Below are positions 16,812 through 24,763 of a stretch of 44,627 nucleotides of DNA, piece by piece. The stretch spans positions 37,946 to 82,572 of the forward strand of contig JAPPGB010000106.1 in the NCBI GenBank assembly GCA_028821475.1. The letters run 5' to 3'. Both the position numbers and the translations under genes were made by a program. Numbering within the stretch: position 1 is the first letter of the stretch; every line of letters starts with the position of its first letter. This stretch comes from Spirochaetaceae bacterium. Its GTDB lineage: Bacteria; Spirochaetota; Spirochaetia; SZUA-6; Bin103. The notes beneath the pieces are model-generated. The model was given only the letters and a program-made list of their open reading frames with translations. It was not told the DNA's origin and made no database searches.

Positions 16812-17747
16812 ATGACAGTTCGCATGCTCGACACCGTCGCCGTGGGTTCGCCGATTACCCGCCTGGGGGTGTCCTTGTTCCCCCTCTACCTTGCGGCCAA
16901 CGAACTGCCGGAGATCGCCACCGGAGAATCCTCCGGCCTTGTCGTCGACGAACTCGACGAGGCGTCGGTAGGCGCCCTGCGCGTGCGCAACCCGGGCGAC
17001 CGGCCGGTGCTCGTCGTCGAGGGCGAACATTTCCTCGGCGGCAAGCAGAACCGGGCACTGAATTCGACCGTCCTGGTGCCGGCCCGAGCCGAACTGGACA
17101 TCCCGGTGTCGTGCCTGGAACGCGGCCGCTGGGGTGAGCGCCGGGAATACCGGCGCGACGACGCGTACGCCGCGGCCACGGTACGCGCCGCGCAGCATGC
17201 CGGGGTGAGCAGGTCGATGGGGCGGAGAGGCTCCCGCGACGGAGATCAGGCGGCAGTCTGGCACGCAGTCGACCGGATGCTGGAACGAACCGAGGTGGAG
17301 TCGCCCACGGCGGCCGCTGCCGACGCGCGTTCGCAGGCGCGGCGGCGCGAGGCTCCCCGCGCCGCCACGGTCGAGAAGCTCGCCGCCTGCGGGCCGCTAC
17401 CCGCCCAGTGCGGCATCGTCGTCACCCACGGGAGCTGGGTGCAGGCCATGGACCTGTTCGGCGCCCCGGACCTCCTCGCCGTGCACTGGCCCGCGCTGGT
17501 CCGTTCCTACTTGCTCGAGTCTCCTGTCCCGAAGGGCCGCCCATCCGCCACGCGCGTGCTGGACCTCACGCGGCGCTTCGCTGCGGCGCGGGGGCAGCAA
17601 GCGCCTGGTGTGGGGCTCGGCATCGAGCACCGCATGGCCGACAAGCGGCTGGTAGGCCAAGCACTGATCCTGGACGGTGCGATCGTGCACGCGGCGTTCT
17701 TCGCCGCGGACTCGCGGGTGGTCGAACGCGTCCGCACCGGGCGGTAG
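16812..17747 (+). CDS. ARPP-1 family (DUF6569) protein
   Basis: A 311-residue soluble protein of the ARPP-1 family (named for association with ADP-ribosylglycohydrolases). Recognisable segments are VGALRVRNPGDRPVLVVEGEHFLGGKQNR at about 53-81, STVLVPARAELDIPVSCLERGRW at about 85-107 and, near the C-terminus, ATRVLDLTRRFAAA and KRLVGQALILDG. Members occur in operons with NAD- or ADP-ribose-handling enzymes; the biochemical activity is not known. GGAGG six bases upstream supports the ATG at 16812. It is divergent from the NrtR-type regulator with shared operators, so it is probably induced when that regulator senses an NAD-derived ligand. It has a central Arg/Ala-rich low-complexity stretch. 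Confidence 0.8.
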   Translation: MTVRMLDTVAVGSPITRLGVSLFPLYLAANELPEIATGESSGLVVDELDEASVGALRVRNPGDRPVLVVEGEHFLGGKQNRALNSTVLVPARAELDIPVSCLERGRWGERREYRRDDAYAAATVRAAQHAGVSRSMGRRGSRDGDQAAVWHAVDRMLERTEVESPTAAAADARSQARRREAPRAATVEKLAACGPLPAQCGIVVTHGSWVQAMDLFGAPDLLAVHWPALVRSYLLESPVPKGRPSATRVLDLTRRFAAARGQQAPGVGLGIEHRMADKRLVGQALILDGAIVHAAFFAADSRVVERVRTGR

Positions 17748-17768
17748 CCTCGGTTCTTGCGAGGGGAC

Positions 17769-18143
17769 ATGTTACCACTCCGAGCACGGAGCACGAGCCA
17801 TGGCGATTCGCCTGGAATCATCGAGTTGATTCTCCGCGCCCCTTGGCACGAGGCGGTCACCTACCGGCATATCTGGCCCCATGAATACGTGATGGCCAAG
17901 CGCGACCGACAGGAGGCACTGCTGGCAGCGTTCTGCGAGCGCATCGCGCGGGGCGAGGGTATAGAGTGCCAGTTTTTCCACCAGAAACGGAGTTATCTGT
18001 TTCTTGGCAAACACAAGTATTGGACAATGACGGACTGCCCGGACATCGACCTGGACGCGGACGACTACGTGCTCAATCGTGCGCTGCTGTACCGTGACCG
18101 GCGCGACTTCGTGATCAAGCACGGAGACATCGGCAGAAGATAG
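17769..18143 (+). CDS. Small conserved hypothetical protein upstream of DUF4268 gene
   Basis: A 124-residue protein with no signal peptide or membrane helix. It contains EAVTYRHIWPHEYV, an aromatic core (CQFFHQKRSYLFLGKHKYWTM), then DIDLDADDYVLNRALLYRDRRDFVI. The frame extends to a TTG at 17757, but the ATG at 17769 follows GAGGGG closely. It ends 9 bp before the DUF4268 gene, so the two are probably cotranscribed. I recognise the pattern as a recurring small protein but know no function. Confidence 0.65.
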   Translation: MLPLRARSTSHGDSPGIIELILRAPWHEAVTYRHIWPHEYVMAKRDRQEALLAAFCERIARGEGIECQFFHQKRSYLFLGKHKYWTMTDCPDIDLDADDYVLNRALLYRDRRDFVIKHGDIGRR

Positions 18144-18152
18144 GAGAAGCAA

Positions 18153-19136
18153 ATGCAAGCGCAAGAACAAGAAATCGTCTACCTCGACGTCAGAAAGGAG
18201 TGGAAGCACGAGGCACTGAATTTCACACCATGGCTCGCCAGAAACCTGGGTGCGTTGGGCAAGATTTTGGGGATGGAGCTAAAGTGTGACCAGACGGAGG
18301 CGCAAGTAGGGCAATTCTCCTGCGACATTCTGGCCACCGAGGTCGACTCCGGCGCGAAGGTCACCATCGAAAACCAACTGGAGTTGAGCGACCACGGCCA
18401 CTTAGGCCAACTGCTTACGTACGCGGCCGATCTCGGTGCGCTCATCGCCGTCTGGGTCGCACCGGAGTTTTGCTACGAACACGCCCAGGCTCTGGACAAC
18501 CTAAACAAGTGGACACACAACAATGTCCGTTTCTATGGCATCAGAGTGACGCTCCGGAGGATCGGTAAAACGCCGGCAAAACCTCACTTCGAAACAGTGG
18601 TTACACCGACTCACTGGAACAAGACAATTACACAGAAAAAGGGCGATACGCCGCCACTAAAGAAGCAATACGGTGACTTCTTCGAACCACTTGTGACACG
18701 GCTGAACGGTTCCGGCTTTGCCGAAAAAGCATTGTTCCATTATGGTCCCAGCGGCCGTGTTTTCCCGTCACGTATTGATCCAGGAATCGGGTATGCAGCA
18801 ACGCTTGAAGAACGCGAGCATGCCTGGGTTGGTCTGCACATCCAGACACACGACAACAACCTGAACAAGCAGGTGTTCGACATGCTGGCACAGGACCAAG
18901 AAAGAATCGAGTCCAGCATCGATCTCCGGCCCGGCGAGGAATGGTGCTGGTACAGGCACAGCCCATTCACTTACTCCAGCATCAACCTGCGGAGTGCAGG
19001 CGCATTACATGATCAGCCGGAGAAGCTGATGGAAACCAGAACCTGGATGCACGACATGCTTCGGAAGCTCAAGAGAGTACTCGAGCCGCGCTTGGAAGTC
19101 ATCCTTGAGGGACTACAGGTCTCGGGCGGTGGTTGA
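18153..19136 (+). CDS. DUF4268 protein with PD-(D/E)XK nuclease-like N-terminus
   Basis: A 327-residue protein. The N-terminal about 150 residues look like a restriction-endonuclease fold: FSCDILATEVDSG supplies the Asp, VTIENQLELSDHGHLGQLL the E-x-Q (in place of E-x-K), then LLTYAADLGA. The C-terminal half matches DUF4268 (LKKQYGDFFEPLV, HAWVGLHIQTHDNNLN, WCWYRHSPFTYSS). Such proteins are found in accessory and defence-type regions, but their activity is untested. The ribosome binding site AGGAG lies eight bases upstream of the ATG. GC content is visibly lower than in flanking genes (Lys/Asn/Thr-rich), suggesting recent acquisition. Confidence 0.78.
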   Translation: MQAQEQEIVYLDVRKEWKHEALNFTPWLARNLGALGKILGMELKCDQTEAQVGQFSCDILATEVDSGAKVTIENQLELSDHGHLGQLLTYAADLGALIAVWVAPEFCYEHAQALDNLNKWTHNNVRFYGIRVTLRRIGKTPAKPHFETVVTPTHWNKTITQKKGDTPPLKKQYGDFFEPLVTRLNGSGFAEKALFHYGPSGRVFPSRIDPGIGYAATLEEREHAWVGLHIQTHDNNLNKQVFDMLAQDQERIESSIDLRPGEEWCWYRHSPFTYSSINLRSAGALHDQPEKLMETRTWMHDMLRKLKRVLEPRLEVILEGLQVSGGG

Positions 19137-19265
19137 CCCCAGGTTTTTAGAGTCCGCACTCTGCTCACGTAGTCAGGAGTACCGGGAACGGGCCACTACG
19201 CCATGATCCGGTTCCTCGCACGTCATTGACCGCATTGACAGGCACGCCGCCCGGGCCAAGAATCG

Positions 19266-19500
19266 TTGTCCGTGGCTGACTCAACCGAATCAGACCTGCT
19301 GTGGAGGGTCTGCGTCGATCCTCGGATCTTCGGGGGGCCAACCGATCATTCGCGGCCGCCGCCTAGCCGTCGAGCACGCGTCTTGGGTATGCTGGCGGCT
19401 GACGATAATCACGATACCTGCTCCAAGGTTACCCGTGGCTGGAACACGAGGACATTCTCGCCTGCATCCTTTACGTGCGTATGGGCTACTTGAGCTACGG
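19266..19500 (+). pseudogene. Frameshifted DUF433 antitoxin-like gene
   Basis: Pieces of a DUF433 domain are spread over three frames. LLWRVCVDPRIFGG is followed, after one extra G in a six-G run near 19331, by QPIIRGRRLAVEH. After a shift near 19372 the reading is VLGMLAADDNHDT, and after a missing base near 19416 it is LLQGYPWLEHEDILACILYVRMG. The order and content are those of an intact DUF433 domain of about 75 residues. At least three indels make it a dead gene. No toxin partner lies next to it. The rest of 19137-19562 holds nothing recognisable. Confidence 0.72.
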
Positions 19501-19562
19501 GAGGACATCAGCCCTGGAACATAGCACAGCGGTGCGCTGTCGTCAGGTCGCCGTAGGCCATG

Positions 19563-20084
19563 CTAATCTGGACGAGGCGGGAACGGACTATCTGTAGAGA
19601 GCGACGACGTTGTTATGTGCAACGGTCTCTTGCCACTAAGCACGTCTGACAGAAGACCCAGGTTGCGCCGTTGAACGGATTCGATGTCATCCCAAGCTTG
19701 CGGGGAATAGGAAAATCGATCGAGATCCCGTCGATCGAACCTGTACCGTAGATCGGCCGCAATTGCGGAAATCAGTTGAAGAAAACGGTCTTGTCGTTGC
19801 TCAAAGAATGCCTCTTGTTCAGGAACAGGGGGCAGCGGCAGGCTCAAGTGATTGATGTACTGGCTATATGCTTCTGTGATTCTCTTGCGATTGTGGAACT
19901 CAAGCTGGATCATGTTGAGAGCTCCTACGTGTTCGGCGGACAACCGAGACGCACGGGTACGCATCAGTGATACGAGTATGTCGTACTTTCTTCGTCGAAG
20001 CTCGTTCCTCCAGTCGAGATGGCGCGTGATCAGCACGGCCGAAACCGGCCCCACAACTATTGCAACGATCGCCAGTACCTCCAT
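19563..20084 (-). CDS. DUF6680 membrane-anchored protein
   Basis: A 173-residue protein with an N-terminal membrane segment (VLAIVAIVVGPVSAVLI), then a cytoplasmic helical domain. The motif KYDILVSLMRTRASRLSAEHVGALNMIQLEF is typical of DUF6680 proteins. The family's function is unknown; it often occurs in accessory regions. The gene lies 9 bp downstream of the 128-aa gene at 20094-20480 and is probably in one operon with it. Its codon use is less GC-rich than that of the flanking metabolic genes. Confidence 0.72.
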   Translation of the reverse strand: MEVLAIVAIVVGPVSAVLITRHLDWRNELRRRKYDILVSLMRTRASRLSAEHVGALNMIQLEFHNRKRITEAYSQYINHLSLPLPPVPEQEAFFEQRQDRFLQLISAIAADLRYRFDRRDLDRFSYSPQAWDDIESVQRRNLGLLSDVLSGKRPLHITTSSLSTDSPFPPRPD

Positions 20085-20093
20085 AGTTACGGG

Positions 20094-20480
20094 CTACACG
20101 TCCCTCAGTTTCTTGAAACGCACATTGACCGGTCCCATTCCCGTCTCTATACGATAGAATGACGCTGCGTCCAATGGAAGCGGAAGATCGAACGGTACTG
20201 AATACGTCACTGGTCGTTCAGCCGACGTGACCCCAGTGATGGTCGAAAGTCCGGCAGGTAGTGTGATCCTTAGCGTACCGACCACGTGCCCGCTGTCGGC
20301 TGCAGTACGATAGTCTCCGTCGTATATCCCTTCGCCGACGTCTACACCGGTAATGACACCTCTGCGGAACAGTAGAGAGGCGATAGTGACACCAGTCTCG
20401 CCCGTAAGGTATGCGGCGTAAAGAGCGTCGGCGAGCGAGTCTCCATTCTGACGGTCCGTCTTCATTCTGCTCGTCCCCAT
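20094..20480 (-). CDS. Hypothetical protein, beta-rich
   Basis: A 128-residue protein. After a short helix (LADALYAAYLTGETGVTIAS) it is mostly predicted strands: FRRGVITGVDVGEGIYDGDYR, HVVGTLRITLPAGLS and PVTYSVPFDLPLPLD. The pattern of a glycine-rich turn followed by GDYR is loosely like small GrlR-type beta-barrel proteins, but this is weak. It is the first gene of a two-gene unit with the DUF6680 gene. The start at 20480 and Met6 (20465) are both possible. Confidence 0.55.
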   Translation of the reverse strand: MGTSRMKTDRQNGDSLADALYAAYLTGETGVTIASLLFRRGVITGVDVGEGIYDGDYRTAADSGHVVGTLRITLPAGLSTITGVTSAERPVTYSVPFDLPLPLDAASFYRIETGMGPVNVRFKKLRDV

Positions 20481-20803
20481 TCTCCCATTATCGTCGGACT
20501 AATAGCCGCGATTGTCAACACCACGAATGCGGTTCTGGCTTCGCAACCAGCGCCGGCGCCGGGCTCGCGGTGTCGGGGCCGGTGTCGACGATCACCCGTG
20601 TCGGCTCCCTGCTCCGCCCGCCGTCGAGGCTACGCCGCATCACCAAGTCGATATCTCCTGAGGCGCGACCGAGTTCTCGACAAGCGGCGTTGCGCTGATG
20701 CATCACCGAGCAGCCCTGCAACAGAGCACGCCGCCGGCCAGCTGCCGCGGGCTCGGCACACCGGGGCGGGTTGTGGGACACTGTGCAGCGTAGGAGACAA
20801 CCG
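20481..20803. other. Intergenic stretch without a recognisable gene
   Basis: About 320 bp between divergent genes. No frame shows a family I recognise. A minus-strand frame through 20515-20700 has short protein-like runs (ACRELGRASGDIDLVMRR) but no start, domain or conserved motif. The promoter of the dioxygenase-HEAT gene should lie near its right end. Confidence 0.4.
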
Positions 20804-22504
20804 ATGCGGGGAGAGGGGTACCTGCTCAGTGACGAGCAGGTCAGGGCATTCATTGTCGATGGGTACGTGCAGGTGCAGACCGAGCTGGACGAGTCGGTGC
20901 ACGGTACGATCTTCGAGAAGACCGACCGGATACTGAGGTCGGGCGACGGCCGGGACGGCGGCGGTGCCAATCCGCAGAACAACATCCTGCCGGTGGTCGG
21001 CGAGCTGACGGAGGTGCTGGAGGCGCCGGAGGTGGTTAGCGCGCTGACCAGCATTCTCGGCCACGATTACGTGATGCTGCCGCACCGCCACTGCCACCTC
21101 AACGCGCCGGTGGCGCCGCTGCCGGACGGCCGCCGCGGCATCACGATGGTGCCGCACCGCGACGGGCAGGCCGGCTGCCACAAGCCGCGCCACCGGGTAC
21201 CGCAATGGGCACTGCTGTTCTACTACCCGCAGGAGTGCCCGGACCGCCAGGGACCCACCGCCCTGATCCCCGGCACCCACCTGCTGCCGCGCCTGACCAC
21301 CGAGCTGAACCTGGAGATGCCACTGGCCGTGGACCGGGGCGCGGACGGCGGCTACCGGCTGCCGGCCAACTACGTGCAGCGCGAGGTGACCTCGCTGGCT
21401 TGCGGCCTCGGCGCGGTGTCGATCATGCACTTCGACCTGGGCCACTCGGTGCTCACCAACATCGCCGAACAGATGCGCTACGGGCACAAGTTCGTGTTCA
21501 TGCGTACCGAACAGCCGGTTCGTCCGAGCTGGGCCAACGACGCCCCCTGCTGGCGCCGGGAGTCCGCCACCGACCGCGGCGCCGACAATGAAATCGCCTG
21601 GACCTACGTCTGGAACTGGATGTCCGGCGCCGGTGACCTGTTTCGGCGCGCGCCGGGCGCCGCCGCGGCGGGCCGTCCGGAGCCGATCGCCGATCTGGTG
21701 CGCCGGCTGCGGTCCGGTGGAGATGACGACCGCCTGCAGGCCGCCAATGCGCTGGGGTTTGCGCGGGCCGGCGCGGCGCCGGCGGTGGCGGACCTGGTCG
21801 CCGCCCTGGAGGACGACTCGCCGTACGTGCAGCTCAACGCGTGCTACGCTCTGGGCGCCGTCGGCGGCGCAGCGGTCGATCCGCTGATCGCGGTGCTGGA
21901 CAGCTACGAGGAGCTGTACCGCGCCTACCCGCCCTACGGCATCGGCCACGCCGCCCACGCCCTCGGCGCCATCGGCGCACCGGCGGTGCCCGCCCTGACG
22001 CGCGCGTTGCGCAGGCCGCATCCGCACGTGCGCGCCAATGCGGCCTACGCATTGGGCGAGATGGGACAGCGGGCGGCGGGCGCGCTGGAGGCACTGGCGG
22101 AGGCACTGGGCGACTCGGACGAGGAGGTGCGCCGCCACCTGCTGTCCGCGGTCAGCCTAGTCGGCCACCCGCGGGAACGGGCGCTGGCGGTGCTAGCCGG
22201 CGCGCTGCAGCGCGAGTCCAACAGCCAGCTCCGGCAGCTCGCCATCCAGGGCATGGCGCGGCTGGGCGGCCCGCAGGACGCGGCGGTACCGGCACTGGCG
22301 GCAGCGCTGAACGACCTCGATCCGTACGTGGCCGCGTACGCCAGCGAGCAACTGTGCCGCATCGGGACGCCGGCGGCGTTGACCGCCGCGGTCGGCCACC
22401 TGCGCCGCCAGCGCTGGTTTGCCGACGCCCCGCGCCTGGAACCGGAACAGGCGCAGGCCCGACGGCGCACCCTGGACCTGAGCAGGGTGGTCGGACGCCG
22501 CTGA
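20804..22504 (+). CDS. Phytanoyl-CoA-type dioxygenase fused to HEAT repeats
   Basis: A 566-residue two-domain protein. Residues 1 to about 280 are a PhyH-like Fe(II)/2-oxoglutarate oxygenase: H-R-D at 118-120 (MVPHRDGQAG), distal His214 (DLGHSVLTN) and Arg225 (QMRYGH), with the usual PGTH segment. Residues about 290-535 are six or seven HEAT/PBS-lyase-type repeats (for example DSPYVQLNACYALGAVGGAA, HPHVRANAAYALGEMGQRAA), a protein-interaction solenoid. AGGAG seven bases upstream supports the ATG at 20804; a TTG at 20771 opens the same frame. The oxygenase probably hydroxylates a small molecule or a protein side chain, and the repeats may bring the target. It is the first gene of a rightward group with the ADP-ribosylglycohydrolase. 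Confidence 0.85.
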   Translation: MRGEGYLLSDEQVRAFIVDGYVQVQTELDESVHGTIFEKTDRILRSGDGRDGGGANPQNNILPVVGELTEVLEAPEVVSALTSILGHDYVMLPHRHCHLNAPVAPLPDGRRGITMVPHRDGQAGCHKPRHRVPQWALLFYYPQECPDRQGPTALIPGTHLLPRLTTELNLEMPLAVDRGADGGYRLPANYVQREVTSLACGLGAVSIMHFDLGHSVLTNIAEQMRYGHKFVFMRTEQPVRPSWANDAPCWRRESATDRGADNEIAWTYVWNWMSGAGDLFRRAPGAAAAGRPEPIADLVRRLRSGGDDDRLQAANALGFARAGAAPAVADLVAALEDDSPYVQLNACYALGAVGGAAVDPLIAVLDSYEELYRAYPPYGIGHAAHALGAIGAPAVPALTRALRRPHPHVRANAAYALGEMGQRAAGALEALAEALGDSDEEVRRHLLSAVSLVGHPRERALAVLAGALQRESNSQLRQLAIQGMARLGGPQDAAVPALAAALNDLDPYVAAYASEQLCRIGTPAALTAAVGHLRRQRWFADAPRLEPEQAQARRRTLDLSRVVGRR

Positions 22505-22531
22505 CGCCGCTGACGCCGCTGACGCCGCTGA
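22501..22531 (+). repeat. 9-bp tandem repeat CTGACGCCG over the dioxygenase stop codon
   Basis: Three perfect copies of CTGACGCCG plus a partial fourth (CTGAC). The stop codon of the dioxygenase-HEAT gene (TGA, 22502-22504) lies in the first copy, so slippage here would not extend the protein. The following 240 bp up to the next gene show no other feature apart from the ribosome binding site GGAGG near 22763. Confidence 0.8.
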
Positions 22532-22771
22532 CCCGCCCGCGCGCCACGCGTGCTAAGCTGGCTGGCAGTCCGTGGCGGCACGAGGCGGCGCACCGAGAGC
22601 GGTGTGGCGCCCGGCCGGCAAGGCCGGGCGAACGAGTTACCGGCCGGAGGTGTGCGAGGAGCAACACTGCCGGCCGCGATGCATCGCCACATGCAATGCA
22701 ACCGGTGTTTCGCCGCGGACTGCTAGCCCGCATCGGAGCGGGCGGCCAACCGACGCCGGCGGGAGGAAACG

Positions 22772-23794
22772 ATGGCAGAGATTGAAGGAAGTCTTCTCTA
22801 TGACAAGTGCCTGGGGGCGCTGGTCGGCGGCGTGATCGGTGACGCGCTCGGGGCGCCGTCGGAGGGAAAGAGCGCGGACGAGATCGACGCGCAACTCGGC
22901 TGGCTCGACGACTTCGAGTCGGGCGGCACCGACGACACCGTTCTGCGCGACATCCTGGCCCGGACGCTGATCCGCACCTCCGGGTATGCCACCATCGACG
23001 ACTGGGCGGACGACTGGATGGCGGCGTGGGACGATATCTTCGGTCCCAAGCAGCAGAAGTTCTTCCTCTCCGTGCTGCACACGGCGCGCCGGCTGCGCGT
23101 GCAGGGCGCACCGAGAATGGCGGCGCTGGGCAACATCCCCTGCTCCAGCTCCGCCATGTGCATGGCGCCGGCGGGGCTGGTGAACGCCTGCAACCCGGCA
23201 CAGGCGGCGGCGCAGGCCACCCACCTCGCCTCGCTGATCAACGTCCAGGACGCCGGCTTCTGCCAGGACGGGGCGGCCATCGTTGCCGCGGCGGTGGCGG
23301 CCGCCTGCCGCGCGGACGCCAGCGTGGAGTCGATCCTGCAGGAGGCGGTGGCGAACGTCCCCGCCACCAGCGGCGCCCGCATGCTGGCCGGCGTGCAGCA
23401 GGCGCTCGACGCCGCCCGCGACCGCGACTACGCCGCCTTCCGGGCCCACGTGCACGAGCACAAGGAGCGTTTCTTCCAGCCGCGCAAGGCCAACTCCCTG
23501 GAGACCGTGCCGCTGACCCTCGCGCTGTTCTCGCTGTCCGGCGGCGACGTGGAACGCAGCGTGACCTTCGCCGCCAACCTCGGCGGCGACACCGACACCA
23601 TGGCCGCCATGGGCGGCGCGATCGCCGGCGCCTTCGGCGGCGTGGGCGCCATCAGGCCGGACTGGGTCGACAAGGTGAAGCGCAACGCGGACCAGGACCA
23701 GGAGGAGCTCGCCCGCGGCCTGGCGCACGCGGCCGCCGCCAAGATGGAGCGCGAACGCGCCGCCGGCGCTGCCCTGAGCGCCCTGCTGCCATGA
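22772..23794 (+). CDS. ADP-ribosylglycohydrolase family protein
   Basis: A 340-residue ARH/DraG-family protein. The N-terminal LGALVGGVIGDALGAPSEGK, the metal-binding SGGTDDT (about residues 50-56) and the late ANLGGDTDTMAAMGGAIAGA (D-x-D-T) are all intact; these residues bind two Mg2+ in the family. It removes ADP-ribose from protein, DNA or small molecules, or processes a related glycoside. It is a paralogue of the gene at 43460-44503 (shared ATIDDWA, WDDIFG, PRMAALGN, NACNP), suggesting a specialised subfamily. GGAGGAAAC precedes the ATG. It follows the dioxygenase-HEAT gene on the same strand. Confidence 0.9.
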   Translation: MAEIEGSLLYDKCLGALVGGVIGDALGAPSEGKSADEIDAQLGWLDDFESGGTDDTVLRDILARTLIRTSGYATIDDWADDWMAAWDDIFGPKQQKFFLSVLHTARRLRVQGAPRMAALGNIPCSSSAMCMAPAGLVNACNPAQAAAQATHLASLINVQDAGFCQDGAAIVAAAVAAACRADASVESILQEAVANVPATSGARMLAGVQQALDAARDRDYAAFRAHVHEHKERFFQPRKANSLETVPLTLALFSLSGGDVERSVTFAANLGGDTDTMAAMGGAIAGAFGGVGAIRPDWVDKVKRNADQDQEELARGLAHAAAAKMERERAAGAALSALLP

Positions 23795-23904
23795 ACGACG
23801 CAAGGATCCCTGTTGGAGATCTACCAGAAGGTGTACGACCGCCACCTGAGCGACTAGAGGAGAACCTGGCAGTGGGCTGCCCGGCGGACCGTTGCGAGGC
23901 GTAG
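23791..23904 (+). CDS. Possible 37-aa small ORF coupled to the ADP-ribosylglycohydrolase gene
   Basis: An ATG at 23791 overlaps the upstream stop codon as ATGA and opens a 37-codon frame (MNDARIPVGDLPEGVRPPPE and onward) ending at a TAG at 23902-23904. Only the ATGA coupling supports it. It overlaps the start of the next gene in another frame, and no similarity is recognised. Confidence 0.2.
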   Translation: MNDARIPVGDLPEGVRPPPERLEENLAVGCPADRCEA

Positions 23905-24746
23905 TGCTCGTCGGTCCGCTCCTGTTGCTCGGCACGTTGCCGGTTGCCGCGCAGGTACTTTCTTGTGCGCAGCAAGAGGAAGGTGACGTGTTGGTAGTCA
24001 ATCGCTTTATTTCGTTGCTGCGCGATGGAGACCGGCATCGATTGGCGGACCTGATCCGTTTTCCGTTGCCACGGAGGTACCCGCTTCCAAGCATCTCCCG
24101 AGGCGAGTTCATCGACCGCTACGACGAGGTCTTCGATGACGAGTTTGTGCGGATCATCGCCTCGTCGGGCAACGGTGAGTGTGGCCGGATGGGATGGCGT
24201 GGTCTTCAGTTGCACAATGGACTTGTCTGGTTCTACGACGATGGTACGATCAGACGTGTCAACTACGAGTCGGCAGTCGAAGAGCGCGAGCGCTACCGGT
24301 TGATTGACCTGGAACGACTTGGGTTGCACGAGAGCCTGCGGGACTACCAGTTGCCGATCCTGGAATGGGAGACGTGCAGCTATCGGGTACGGGTAGATCG
24401 CGTCGACGGCGGTTATCGCTACGCGGCATGGAACGTCGCCAGGTTCCACGACAGCGAGCCGGACATGGTCATCGACAAGGGCACCTACAACATGGAGGGC
24501 ACACTCGGAGATCACGGGTACTATTTCTCGAATGGGGAGTACAAGTACATCCTGTTCGTGGATACGACCAGCACCGTCTCGGCGGGCGACCTGGAAGTCT
24601 ACCGGACCCCTCTGAACGGTTACCACGACGTGAGACACGAGTCCAAGGACCATGAGCTGCTGTTGGCCGAACAGATTGTGAACACCGGAACCGAGAGCCG
24701 CAACGAGGCTCTTCTGAATCGACTGCGAGCGTGTACGAGCACCTAG
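23892..24746 (+). CDS. Secreted hypothetical protein
   Basis: A protein of about 284 residues with an N-terminal signal sequence (VVLVGPLLLLGTLPVAAQ, likely cleaved after AQ) and a mature domain rich in aromatic and acidic residues. FISLLRDGDRHRLADLIRFPL and GEFIDRYDEVFDDEFVRII resemble the NTF2-like or DUF4440-type opening of secreted small domains. The second half (RYAAWNVARFHDSEPDMVIDKG, YYFSNGEYKYILFVDTT) is beta-rich. I do not recognise a named family. The start codon is TTG at 23892 or GTG at 23904. GC content is lower than that of neighbours. It lies between the ADP-ribosylglycohydrolase and a PhyH-type dioxygenase. Confidence 0.6.
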   Translation: MRGVVLVGPLLLLGTLPVAAQVLSCAQQEEGDVLVVNRFISLLRDGDRHRLADLIRFPLPRRYPLPSISRGEFIDRYDEVFDDEFVRIIASSGNGECGRMGWRGLQLHNGLVWFYDDGTIRRVNYESAVEERERYRLIDLERLGLHESLRDYQLPILEWETCSYRVRVDRVDGGYRYAAWNVARFHDSEPDMVIDKGTYNMEGTLGDHGYYFSNGEYKYILFVDTTSTVSAGDLEVYRTPLNGYHDVRHESKDHELLLAEQIVNTGTESRNEALLNRLRACTST

Positions 24747-24763
24747 CTAGGAGGGAACCGAAG

